Of a stretch of 64,000 nt of DNA, positions 53,133 through 61,310 are shown piece after piece. Below the pieces are notes generated by a model, which was not told the origin of the DNA, searched no databases, and worked only from the letters and a program-made list of their open reading frames with translations. This DNA comes from Flavobacteriales bacterium (GTDB taxonomy: Bacteria; Bacteroidota; Bacteroidia; Flavobacteriales_E; Vicingaceae). Where the stretch lies: assembly GCA_026196775.1 (NCBI GenBank), contig JAPHUD010000012.1, positions 1-64,000 of the forward strand, written 5' to 3'. The position numbers and the translations under genes are program-made. Position 1 is the first letter of the stretch; every line of letters starts with the position of its first letter.

Positions 53133-55409
53133 TTGAGTAATTTAGCCGCTCCTACTAAAAAAAAAATTATTTTGTCGAGAAGAATTGCTGTAAGCATCAT
53201 TATCATTATAACGGTTATCACCGGATTTGCAACTTACTTAGCATCAGGATTAAAGTTCGATTATGATTTTGAAAGCTTTTTTCCTAAAGAAGATACCGAC
53301 CTCGATTATTTTCTAAAATACAGAGCAACTTTTAAAAATGATAATGACTACATGCTCATTGCCATTGGTGATAAAGAAGGCGTTTTTTCCGATAATTTTT
53401 TAGAAAAAGCAAACCGATTTACCGCTGATTTAGAAAAACTGCCTCATGTAGTTAGTGTCATTTCTCCTACCAACATTAAACAACCTGTTTTTAGTGCTTT
53501 TGGTTTTATGGAAATTCCTTTGCTGCATGTTGGAGAACCTGAAAAATATAAAAACGATTCCATTAGAATTGCTAAGTCTAAAGAATACATCAATACGCTT
53601 TTTGCTCCCGATTTTAAGTCTATTTCTATTGTAGTAAACAATGTTGACATCATTAATAAAAAAGAATCTGATGCTTTAATTTTTGCTTTAGAAAAACTAA
53701 TACAACAATATGATTTTGAGATAATTCACTATGCAGGAAAAATAAGAGGACAAAAAGCGTATTTAACCATTATGAATAAAGAAGTAAAGCTTTTTTTGTT
53801 GGCTTCTGTATTGCTGGTTATTATTTTTCTAATCATTAGTTTTCGTTCGTTTTTCGGAACGGTCATTCCTATTGTTACTGTTTTTATTGCTATTATCTGG
53901 ACCTTAGCTTTTATGTTTTTATTAGGCAAAAAACTGGACTTAATGACCATGTTGTTGCCTACTATTTTATTTGTTGTCGGCATGTCGGATGCCGTGCATA
54001 TACTCAACAGGTTTATTGAAGAATTGCGAAAAAACAAGTCTAAAAAAGAAGCTATAAGAATTACCTTTAAAGAAGTTGGATTAGCCACTTTACTAACTTC
54101 CATTACTACTGCCGTGGGCTTTTTCACCTTAATTGTTGTGAGTGTTGTGCCTGTTAAAGAATTTGGAATTTACTCCGGTATTGGGGTTATTTTCGCTTTT
54201 TTAATAGCCATTACCTTATTGCCCGCTATTCTAACCCTATCAAGACCTCCATCGATAATTAAGCACAGAAAAAAAGAAATGTTTTGGAACCGATTTTTAT
54301 CTAAAACCTTATTGATTACACTAAGACACCCTAAAAGAATTGTAGTAATTTATACCCTTATCTTAGCAACTTCTGTAATAGGTATCTTTCAACTAAAAGT
54401 AGATTTTCATTTGTTAGAAGATTTACATGAAAGCCACCCACTCCAACAAGATTTTAGGTTTTTTGAAAATACCTATTCAGGAGTTCGTCCTTTCGAAATG
54501 GCTATCCTACTAAAAGACACACATCAGGTTTTCGATTATGAAGTGATTAAAGAACTTGATAAGGTTGAAAAATACCTTTACGATGATTATGGTGTCAACT
54601 TTTTGCTCTCTCCTGTGGCGGTTGTAAAAATGATTAATAAAGCCCAAAATACTGGAAATAGCAACGCTTACAAAATCCCTGAAACCAAAAAAGACTATCA
54701 GAAAATTACTAAATGGTTAAAAAATCCATCTATAAAAAAACACCTTAGCAATCTTGTTTCTCCTGATAAAAAGACCATTCGATTTACAGGAAAAATGCAT
54801 GATGTGGGCAGTTATCAATCACGTATATTAAATGATGATTTTGATGCTTTTTTCAAAAAGAATATTACATCCCAATATTTTGATTACAACATGACTGGCA
54901 CAGCCTTGTTGGTAGATAAAAACAATAGCATAATGGCTTCCAACATGATAGTTGGCTTATCCATTGCTTTTTTATTAATTGCATCACTCATGGGAATTTT
55001 ATTCAAATCGTTTAAAATGGCATTTATTTCATTAATTCCTAATGCTATTCCGCTTATTATTATAGCAGGAATTATGGGATTTACGAACACATCTATCAAT
55101 ATGTCCACTTCTATTATTTTTACCATAGCTTTTGGAATTGCTGTTGATGACACCATTCATTTTTTGAGTAAATACAAACTTCAATTAGGAAACGGTTTAA
55201 CTAATTTATATGCCATAAAACGAACCTTTCTTTCTACAGGAAAAGCCATTGTGCTTACTTCTGTAATTTTATGCAGCGGATTTTTATCATTAATGTTATC
55301 CGATTTTAAAAGCACTTATTTAATTGGTGTTTACATTACACTTATTTTAATTTTTGCTGTAATAACTGATTTATTCTTACTTCCAATCTTACTTTTAAAA
55401 AGAAAATAG
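53133..55409 (+). CDS. RND-superfamily (MMPL/SSD-type) permease
   Basis: A 758-aa membrane protein. An N-terminal helix and periplasmic domain precede a five-helix bundle (~215-365, with LPTILFVVGMSDAVHILNRF). A second periplasmic loop and a duplicated bundle follow (~600-755, with SIIFTIAFGIAVDDTIHFLS). The paired GxxDxxH motifs (GMSDAVH, AVDDTIH) are the proton-relay type of MMPL/HpnN-like exporters, which move lipids or hopanoids rather than drugs. The start is a TTG at 53133, with an in-frame stop at 53118. It diverges from a long-chain acyl-CoA ligase. Confidence 0.88.
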   Translation: MSNLAAPTKKKIILSRRIAVSIIIIITVITGFATYLASGLKFDYDFESFFPKEDTDLDYFLKYRATFKNDNDYMLIAIGDKEGVFSDNFLEKANRFTADLEKLPHVVSVISPTNIKQPVFSAFGFMEIPLLHVGEPEKYKNDSIRIAKSKEYINTLFAPDFKSISIVVNNVDIINKKESDALIFALEKLIQQYDFEIIHYAGKIRGQKAYLTIMNKEVKLFLLASVLLVIIFLIISFRSFFGTVIPIVTVFIAIIWTLAFMFLLGKKLDLMTMLLPTILFVVGMSDAVHILNRFIEELRKNKSKKEAIRITFKEVGLATLLTSITTAVGFFTLIVVSVVPVKEFGIYSGIGVIFAFLIAITLLPAILTLSRPPSIIKHRKKEMFWNRFLSKTLLITLRHPKRIVVIYTLILATSVIGIFQLKVDFHLLEDLHESHPLQQDFRFFENTYSGVRPFEMAILLKDTHQVFDYEVIKELDKVEKYLYDDYGVNFLLSPVAVVKMINKAQNTGNSNAYKIPETKKDYQKITKWLKNPSIKKHLSNLVSPDKKTIRFTGKMHDVGSYQSRILNDDFDAFFKKNITSQYFDYNMTGTALLVDKNNSIMASNMIVGLSIAFLLIASLMGILFKSFKMAFISLIPNAIPLIIIAGIMGFTNTSINMSTSIIFTIAFGIAVDDTIHFLSKYKLQLGNGLTNLYAIKRTFLSTGKAIVLTSVILCSGFLSLMLSDFKSTYLIGVYITLILIFAVITDLFLLPILLLKRK

Positions 55410-55429
55410 TTTTTTACCCGTCATTGCGA

Positions 55430-55550
55430 AAATAAAACATCTCCTCTCCTTACGAAGCACAGCGGAGATAAGGAGTCTAGCCTAACCACCTAATTCTTTA
55501 TGCTGAATCCTGGATCCCTGATCTCTACTACGTTTCGTCAGGGAAGTAGA
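55430..55550. repeat. Palindrome-rich intergenic repeat-like element
   Basis: CGTCATTGCGAA at 55429-55440 resembles a dispersed GTCATTGCGA repeat seen in many bacteria. CTCCTTA (55446-55452) pairs with TAAGGAG (55469-55475). CCCTGA (55516-55521) pairs with TCAGGG (55538-55543), and TCTACT (55524-55529) with AGTAGA (55545-55550), two alternative stems. No gene is supported in 55410-55679. Confidence 0.5.
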
Positions 55551-55679
55551 AACATATATTGTAAACAAAATTCACGTTAATCAAATCAATTTTTAACTAA
55601 GACCACAAAATTTCTCACAACTATTTTGATTTTTAATTTATAGTGTTATATTCGTGACCTTTGATAGACACTAGCATTG

Positions 55680-56909
55680 ATGGATAAGTTAAAATATTTT
55701 TTTATAGGCGAACTTCTTAATAATGAAGCAAATCCCTATGAAAAAGCAAAAATAGAGACCAACTACTGTTTTTCATTTTTTGGATTCATTTGTTTCTTTT
55801 CTGTGTTTTTAATCGCTTTTTTCATTGAAGCTTATCCCGTAATGATACCTTCTGGTGTATCAGCTTTTTATTGCATCACACATCTGTTTGTATTAAAATT
55901 CACTAAAAACATAAGAATATCATCCATCATATTTACTACTCTTATTTTTACCATTTTGTTTGGAAACATGTACTTCAACAGCAATACCATTCATTTTGGA
56001 GGTGCTTTTTGGATGGTAATTTTAATCTTTTTTGCTGCTTTTAATCTAGGTAAAAAAGGTGGAGTTGTTGTTGCAGCAATAAGCCTAGCCGCTTACGCTA
56101 TTTTTGCTGCATTTTTTCTTCATGCGAATATCCTTGAGGCGACTACCTTTCCTGAAGTAATTTTCTACTCTTTGGGTTTAGAAGCTACTATAGCTGTTTT
56201 CATCATTTCTTACTTGCTAAATACCTTTATAAAAACTAACCGTCAAATTGCAGAAGAACTTAAAACAAGCAACGAACACCTTGAGGAACAAAACAAATTA
56301 GTTAATGAGCAACACTATGAAAAAATCATTATGTTAAAAGAGATTCATCACAGGGTAAAAAACAACTTACAAGTGGTAAGTTCTATGCTTAGATTGCAGT
56401 CTGATAAAATTTCAAGCGATGAAGTTAAAGTTATTTTTGATGATGCTCAGCACAGAATACAGGCAATGGCACTGGTTCATCAACGCATGTATCAGACAGA
56501 AAATTTAGCTAAAATAGATTTAGCAACTTACATAAAAGAACTGGCTACAGATTTAACCTCTTTGCATTCTACTAATCAAGATGTTAAATTAGATATTGAT
56601 ACTAATATTCCTGAGTTAAATGTAAAAAATATTGTTCCTTTAGGACTAATTATTAATGAGTTAATTTCTAATTCGCTAAAACACGGCATTAAAACAACAG
56701 GTAATATTTCTCTCTCCTTTAATAAATTGGGAGGAAACTTGTTATTCATTTACAAAGATAATGGAATTGGATTTGATGATGAAACACTTAAAAAAGGTTT
56801 TGGAATGGAACTTATTGATGTGTTTGCTTCTCAAATGGATAGTAACTATCAGGTAAAAAGTCAAATTGATAAAGGCTTAAGCTACGAATTTAATATTCCT
56901 TTAAATTAA
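55680..56909 (+). CDS. Orphan sensor histidine kinase (HisKA_2 type)
   Basis: A 409-aa kinase. About six membrane helices fill residues 25-190 and no periplasmic sensor domain is evident, so it may sense the membrane. A coiled coil (~190-215) leads to the phospho-acceptor motif MLKEIHHRVKNNLQVVSSMLRLQS (His ~221), the HisKA_2/HWE-like form. The ATPase domain has LIINELISNSLKHG (N box), FIYKDNGIGFDDE (G1) and KKGFGMELI (G2). No response regulator is nearby. I use ATG 55680 rather than TTG 55677. Confidence 0.9.
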   Translation: MDKLKYFFIGELLNNEANPYEKAKIETNYCFSFFGFICFFSVFLIAFFIEAYPVMIPSGVSAFYCITHLFVLKFTKNIRISSIIFTTLIFTILFGNMYFNSNTIHFGGAFWMVILIFFAAFNLGKKGGVVVAAISLAAYAIFAAFFLHANILEATTFPEVIFYSLGLEATIAVFIISYLLNTFIKTNRQIAEELKTSNEHLEEQNKLVNEQHYEKIIMLKEIHHRVKNNLQVVSSMLRLQSDKISSDEVKVIFDDAQHRIQAMALVHQRMYQTENLAKIDLATYIKELATDLTSLHSTNQDVKLDIDTNIPELNVKNIVPLGLIINELISNSLKHGIKTTGNISLSFNKLGGNLLFIYKDNGIGFDDETLKKGFGMELIDVFASQMDSNYQVKSQIDKGLSYEFNIPLN

Positions 56910-56935
56910 TACAATATAAAGTTTATACAAACGAA

Positions 56936-56966
56936 AAACCCGAACAGTTATGCTGTTCGGGTTTTC
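56936..56966. terminator. Bidirectional terminator between the kinase and PUR genes
   Basis: Perfect 13-bp arms AAAACCCGAACAG (56936-56948) and CTGTTCGGGTTTT (56954-56966), 5-base loop, T runs on both strands. Confidence 0.85.
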
Positions 56967-56986
56967 TTATTTGGTTACCTATTTTG

Positions 56987-57352
56987 TTATTCCGAATGGT
57001 TCGTATGGTTGGTACCTAAATCATCAAAATCAACATCGGTGAAAGTGCTAGCAACTTTTTCAACTACTTCTTCTCCTTGTTCTAATTTAAGTTCTTTAAT
57101 TTTCTCTACAGCTTCTTTTAAACCATCAGAAAATTTCTCTAAATCTTCTTTGTATAAAAACAATTTGTGTTTCTCGTAGCTAAACTTTTGGTTGTCGCCA
57201 TTAAACTTTCTTTTACTCTCTGTAATTGTCAAGTAATAATCATCAGACTTTGTTGCCTTTACATCGAAAAAATAAGTTCTTTTCCCGGCTCTTACTACTT
57301 TAGAAAATACTTCATCTCTTCTGTTTTCATTGTTTTCATTCTCTTCCATCAT
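56987..57352 (-). CDS. PUR/DUF3276 nucleic-acid-binding protein
   Basis: A 121-aa protein of the DUF3276/PUR-alpha-like family found in Bacteroidota and spirochaetes. The central PUR repeat is FSKVVRAGKRTYFFDVKATKSDDYYLTITESKRKF, cut here to its key parts: RAGKRTYFFDV, DYYLTITESK and KHKLFLYKEDLEKF. The structures known bind RNA/DNA with a Whirly-like fold. The tail is acidic and His-containing (NHTNHSE). Two ATG codons (57352, 57349) are possible. A -7 box lies at 57387-57394. Confidence 0.85.
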   Translation of the reverse strand: MMEENENNENRRDEVFSKVVRAGKRTYFFDVKATKSDDYYLTITESKRKFNGDNQKFSYEKHKLFLYKEDLEKFSDGLKEAVEKIKELKLEQGEEVVEKVASTFTDVDFDDLGTNHTNHSE

Positions 57353-57386
57353 GTTTTAATTTATTAGTTAAACTTATTAATGCGTA

Positions 57387-57394
57387 CAAATCTA
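57387..57394 (-). promoter_or_regulatory. -7 promoter box of the PUR gene
   Basis: CAAATCTA on the plus strand, TAGATTTG on the minus strand, 35 bases before the ATG. Confidence 0.45.
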
Positions 57395-57756
57395 TTATTT
57401 ATTACTAAAAAATAGAAAATAAAATTACTATATTTTTTAAATAAATCAGCAATAATGAAAAAAAAATATAATTTTAAGTAGCTTAATTTCAATAGCTTCA
57501 ATTTTATAGCTTATGTTTCATTTATCTTAAGAGCCAATCAACAAGCTATAAAGTAATCATATTAGAGTAAATAAGCTGTTGGAAAGATTTGTAAAAAATT
57601 ATTAGAATTAAAAGAGAAGTTAACGGGCAAAAAGAAAGTTTTGATATTTATTAAAGTGACACATTATCAGATGAATAACATCTACTTGGGCAGGAGAAAA
57701 TAAATTTATAATAGACCTACTGAATAAAAAAATTAAATACGCTAAATGCCGTATTG
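57395..57756. other. Gene-free stretch, possible decayed gene start
   Basis: About 360 AT-rich bases. An ATG with a poly-A run near 57454 leads, after one frame shift, to a signal-peptide-like ILSSLISIASIL, and both frames soon hit stops. A later block reads KKLLELKEKLTGKKKV in one open frame without a start codon. This is compatible with a degraded gene, but I cannot prove coding ancestry. Confidence 0.3.
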
Positions 57757-57784
57757 CAACAATAGTGCTATGCGCATATCTTTG
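57754..57784 (+). promoter_or_regulatory. Promoter of the T9SS cargo gene
   Basis: TATCTTTG at 57777-57784 is an exact TAnnTTTG match, with TTG at 57754-57756 as the -33 element (20-base spacer). It lies 23 bases before the ATG at 57807. Confidence 0.6.
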
Positions 57785-57806
57785 TTATTAAATCAAAATA
57801 TAAACC

Positions 57807-59117
57807 ATGAAAAAAATTAACTTAATAATCTTTAGCACTTTTTTAGCAATAAGTCTGAATGCTCAATGGACACGAACCAATGTTTCCATTAATAACAATG
57901 TAACCATTGAAGATATATGTGTACACAATAATGAATTGTATGCTGCTGTATTTGATAGTGGTTTAGTAAAATTAAACACCACCACTCAGCAATGGGAGAC
58001 CGTACAAAATTCACTACCACCAAGTTCTAATAGTGCTCACATTACTCATTTAGCTAGCAGTGGAAATAGTTTATATGCGTATGTGAATAATCAAACTTGT
58101 GCTAGTACTACTATTTATAAAAGTACTGATAACGGAGTTACGTTTGTTACAGATTCAGTCGGACATCCTCTTTACGGCTCTTTTCCAGCTCAATGTACAG
58201 GACAACCTTTTGATGTTGCCAATGTTTTTGTATTAAATGGAAAGTTAATTAACGTTATTAATGGTGGCTTTTATAGTAAATATCCTTCTGATCCTGCTTG
58301 GGTAAAAACTACGGATCCAAATGTAACATTTGGTGAACAATTTAGTGAATATAATAACACCTGGTATGTATGGTCAGATAATTATAAACTACACACTTCT
58401 ACTGATAATGGTCAAACATGGACTACCCCAACTAATAGCGGTTTACCACCAATGTTTTATGCCAAAGTGATGAACGTAAATCCTTCTTCAGGAAGAATTT
58501 ATATTGCCGGGAACTCACTTTCTACAAATGCATACAAATTATTATACAGCGATAATGAGGGTTTATCATGGGATAGTTTACCTATCAATCAATACTTAGG
58601 GTTGGATTGGATTGGTCAAAAACAAAAATTACATGGTATGATAAGTAATGGAAATAATATTACTGCTATGCTAGTGAATGATGCAAATAACTCACATCCA
58701 AACGTAATTAAAAGTACTGATGGTGGACAAACTTTTAGTGTGGATACAGCAGGCTTGCAGCCAAATGCTTTTGGAACAGTGTTAATAAGCAGAATGCTTT
58801 ATTTTAATGGAGATCTTTATTTAGCCCCTAACTACTTTGATATTTATAAACAAGGAGCATCCAGCACAAGTATAAATGAAATTAGCAAAATAAATGTTCA
58901 AGCCTATCCAAACCCTGTTACACATACTTTACATATTAAAAATGAGAATCCAATTACATCAATTAGTGTCACTAATATGATAGGAGAAATATTATTAAGT
59001 GAAACACCTCTGTATAATACTCATTCCATTAATTTTGATACTTTTCCAGGTGGAATATATTTTGTGACGATAAGTGCAACTAATCAAACACAAACATTGA
59101 AAGTTGTAAAAAAATAA
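57807..59117 (+). CDS. Secreted protein with BNR/sialidase-like repeats and T9SS sorting domain
   Basis: A 436-aa exported protein. Signal peptide 1-19 (AISLNAQ). The body has BNR-type repeats: KSTDNGVTFVTDS, TSTDNGQTWTTPT, YSDNEGLSWDSLP and KSTDGGQTFSVD, each an Asp-box turn of a beta-propeller. The last ~75 residues are a type A T9SS sorting domain (VQAYPNPVTHTLHIKN, then GGIYFVTISATNQTQTLKVVKK), which sends the protein to the surface or medium. No catalytic residue is evident, so it may be an adhesin or binding propeller. A terminator lies at 59128-59177. Confidence 0.9.
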   Translation: MKKINLIIFSTFLAISLNAQWTRTNVSINNNVTIEDICVHNNELYAAVFDSGLVKLNTTTQQWETVQNSLPPSSNSAHITHLASSGNSLYAYVNNQTCASTTIYKSTDNGVTFVTDSVGHPLYGSFPAQCTGQPFDVANVFVLNGKLINVINGGFYSKYPSDPAWVKTTDPNVTFGEQFSEYNNTWYVWSDNYKLHTSTDNGQTWTTPTNSGLPPMFYAKVMNVNPSSGRIYIAGNSLSTNAYKLLYSDNEGLSWDSLPINQYLGLDWIGQKQKLHGMISNGNNITAMLVNDANNSHPNVIKSTDGGQTFSVDTAGLQPNAFGTVLISRMLYFNGDLYLAPNYFDIYKQGASSTSINEISKINVQAYPNPVTHTLHIKNENPITSISVTNMIGEILLSETPLYNTHSINFDTFPGGIYFVTISATNQTQTLKVVKK

Positions 59118-59127
59118 AACAACTTAC

Positions 59128-59177
59128 AAACCCCTTTTTAGTTTATTCTCATATTCAACATAAACTAAAAGGGGTTT
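59128..59177 (+). terminator. Terminator after the T9SS cargo gene
   Basis: AAACCCCTTTTTAGTTTAT (59128-59146) pairs with ATAAACTAAAAGGGGTTT (59160-59177), with one unpaired T, around a 13-base loop, followed by T-rich DNA. Confidence 0.8.
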
Positions 59178-59270
59178 TATTATTTCTTTAAATAAACGAT
59201 TATAATATTTTGAAAAACTAAAATTCCACTCCTTTCACATCTTCACAAAAACTATTATCACCCTCTCAAT

Positions 59271-59339
59271 TCTTACTCTGAAACAAAGTAAAAAAGTTAG
59301 CAGCTAAGAACTTTAACTAAAAAAACTTATGTTTGTTCT
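59271..59339 (+). repeat. Duplicated promoter-region repeat, copy A
   Basis: About 70 bases matching 60630-60698 at roughly four of five positions. The start TCTTACTCTG and the end AAAAACTTATGTTTGT are best conserved. The end contains an exact -7 box TATGTTTG at 59328-59335, 52 bases before the ATG at 59387. Confidence 0.65.
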
Positions 59340-59386
59340 ATAGAATAGAAGATTATTATGAAGTTAATAGATAGCAAACATTTAAA

Positions 59387-59920
59387 ATGATTAGAATAGT
59401 TACTATATTAGGGATTTTATTTTTTGATCTGACTAGCCAAAAAGCAACAGCCTGTTCTTGTGTTGGAGAGAGTACAGTTAAGGGAGAATATAAAAGTGCG
59501 GATATTGTAGTAACAGGTCAAATTATCAGTATTGAAACTGAGTGGTTTATTGATTCTACAAGAATTAAAGAAATGATTGAACTAGGTTTTTCAGCAGACT
59601 CATTAGACAAAAAGTTAACTAATTACTATTTAAAAAAAGTACTTGTTAAGGTTGACAATATCTACAAAGGAAATACAACCACCGACACTTTGACAATCTA
59701 TACAGGAATGGGTGGTGGTGACTGTGGTTTTCGATTTAAAGAAGGACAGTCGTATGTCATTTATGGTGACATAAAAAGTTATTTCGGAGATTTTAATAAA
59801 GAACAAGAATTTCCAAAAGGGCAGGACTTATATTGGACAAATATCTGCACCAGAACACAAGAATATAATCGAAAAGAAATAAAAGAACTTGAAAAATTAA
59901 AGGCTAAAAACAGCAGGTAA
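59387..59920 (+). CDS. Secreted TIMP/NTR-like protein, 177 aa
   Basis: A signal peptide ends at QKATA, so the mature protein should begin Cys23-Ser-Cys25 (CSCV). Tissue inhibitors of metalloproteinases and netrin-like (NTR) domains start with such a Cys-x-Cys. The following pattern ADIVVTGQIISIE, KKVLVKVDNIYKGN, LTIYTGMGGGDCGFRFKEGQSYVIYG and NICTRT with its late cysteine fits an OB-fold NTR domain. Bacterial relatives are uncharacterised. A lipoprotein alternative is weaker: the box ATAC lacks the usual Leu. Its promoter is part of the repeat at 59271-59339. Confidence 0.7.
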   Translation: MIRIVTILGILFFDLTSQKATACSCVGESTVKGEYKSADIVVTGQIISIETEWFIDSTRIKEMIELGFSADSLDKKLTNYYLKKVLVKVDNIYKGNTTTDTLTIYTGMGGGDCGFRFKEGQSYVIYGDIKSYFGDFNKEQEFPKGQDLYWTNICTRTQEYNRKEIKELEKLKAKNSR

Positions 59921-60007
59921 CATCCCTCCCTCTCTGTTCTTAGTCTGAAGCAATAGCAAGGTAATTGGGACTAAATACTCAATTAGACAACTCTACTACT
60001 ACATAAA
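59921..60007. other. Spacer related to the repeated promoter region
   Basis: The start of this gap (CCCTCTCT, TTCTTAGTCTGAAGCAA at ~59936-59953) resembles the first 20-30 bases of copies A and B, but the -7 box part is missing. It may be a third, partial copy. Confidence 0.35.
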
Positions 60008-60604
60008 ATGAACACTAACACTTCAAAAAAAGCAATGACCAAAAAAGAAATCAGGAAACTGGTTTTACTTAAAGTAAAAGAAGGTAAGTCTCAACAAGAA
60101 ATATTTGAAGAAATTAAGCAACAAGTTAGAAAACCTGCTAATGAAATTGCTCAATTAGTTAGAAACATTGCCACACTAAAAAATAGAGAGAAATACAAAG
60201 TGCCTCATGCCATTTTGGTATTACTGTTATCAGTAATTGTACTTTTTAAACTTGTAGCAGGTATACTAATGATTTTAGAAAACGGTGTGAGTTGGTGGCC
60301 AATGGTTATAATTTATCCATTCTTAAACATCCTTATTACTTATGGAATACTTACTTACAAAGGAGCTTATTTTCGTTTTGCTATCATTTTAATGTCGCTT
60401 GGGCTTATTGGTATATTGCTGAAGCTTTTCACTAATAGTTTTGAACCTATTATTTTAATAGACGTTGTAATTGGAGCATCCATTATTGGTTTGTGTATCT
60501 ATTTAAACAAAAACATGTTTCCTGATTTTAAAACAATAAAAGAAAAATACAGCAACGCTGAAGGGAAAACTCGGTTAAGGTTAAAAATAACCTTTAATGA
60601 GTAA
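60008..60604 (+). CDS. Four-helix membrane protein with helical N-terminal domain, 198 aa
   Basis: I do not recognise the family. Residues 9-60 are soluble and helical (MTKKEIRKLVLLKVKEGKS, QQEIFEEIKQQ, PANEIAQLVRNI), similar to a small helix-turn-helix. Four hydrophobic segments follow (~68-87, 97-113, 120-138 and 148-166) and a basic tail. It is probably an inner-membrane protein with a cytoplasmic N-terminal domain. It lies 87 bases after the TIMP-like gene on the same strand and lacks a clear -7 box of its own, so it may share that transcript. Confidence 0.65.
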   Translation: MNTNTSKKAMTKKEIRKLVLLKVKEGKSQQEIFEEIKQQVRKPANEIAQLVRNIATLKNREKYKVPHAILVLLLSVIVLFKLVAGILMILENGVSWWPMVIIYPFLNILITYGILTYKGAYFRFAIILMSLGLIGILLKLFTNSFEPIILIDVVIGASIIGLCIYLNKNMFPDFKTIKEKYSNAEGKTRLRLKITFNE

Positions 60605-60629
60605 CTTTTAAATATTCACTCTTCACTAT

Positions 60630-60698
60630 TCTTACTCTGGAGTAAGTAAAAAGTGATAGCAACTAAGAGTTTTAACTAGAAAAACTTATGTTTGTGCT
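60630..60698 (+). repeat. Duplicated promoter-region repeat, copy B
   Basis: Second copy of the repeat at 59271-59339. It carries the same -7 box TATGTTTG at 60687-60694, 32 bases before the ATG at 60727. Conservation of the box and its flanks suggests both genes answer to the same signal, or a recent duplication. Confidence 0.65.
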
Positions 60699-60726
60699 TC
60701 TTTACAAAGATTTTTAAATTTTGCAT

Positions 60727-61137
60727 ATGAAAAATATTATACTGTTATTATTGCTAACTTTTTTACTTTGCTCATGTACCAAAGAAGCTTCAAACCATGG
60801 AGGTTCTACTTTTGATACAGGAGGGGGCTCTAATCTTGCAAGCATTACCAACACTTGGTGGCATCTAGATAGTGTTGTACATCCTTCAGTTACGATAAAT
60901 AAAGATAGAATTTATGAGTTCGGAAATAGTAATTGTAAAATTACAAACTATGAGTTCAATCCTTCGGGGAGTATTTCAAATCATTGGTTTCTTTATAATT
61001 CCAGTTCTAAAAAACTACGTCTTCAAGGCACAGCTGTAAATGATACCAATGATTATACAGTAAATATACTAACCTTTAATAAATTAGTATTTGTAAATGA
61101 TGCAAGTCCATTCGAAACTTATCATTTATCAAACTAA
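60727..61137 (+). CDS. Small lipoprotein, 136 aa
   Basis: A clear lipobox, LLLTFLLCSCTKEAS (Cys at ~17), followed by a Gly/Ser-rich linker (GGSTFDTGGGSNLASI). About 100 residues of beta strands come next, with NTWWHLDSVVHP and EFNPSGSISNHWFLY. The fold resembles the small lipocalin-like lipoproteins of Bacteroidota (Lipocalin_4-type), but that is a weak guess. I start at ATG 60727 rather than TTG 60721. Expressed from repeat copy B. Confidence 0.7.
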   Translation: MKNIILLLLLTFLLCSCTKEASNHGGSTFDTGGGSNLASITNTWWHLDSVVHPSVTINKDRIYEFGNSNCKITNYEFNPSGSISNHWFLYNSSSKKLRLQGTAVNDTNDYTVNILTFNKLVFVNDASPFETYHLSN

Positions 61138-61310
61138 AACATAAGCCTCATAATTGAGCGTATTTATATTTTAAATTAATCACTTAAAATAGAAAGACAC
61201 GTTACATCCACTCCCCTTATACCTCGCCAAAAAATAATTTGGTAATTTTATAGCTATTCGCTTTCAAGAGAAAGTACTTTGGAGTTTACGGATACAAAAC
61301 AAAAGACAAA
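61138..61310. other. Spacer before the GH3 gene
   Basis: No gene seen. TACTTTGG at ~61274-61281 is a near match to the -7 box about 30 bases before the ATG at 61311. Confidence 0.3.

Noticed and set aside
55677-55682. TTG start directly before the kinase ATG
   Set aside because: An ATG immediately follows; there is no reason to prefer the TTG.
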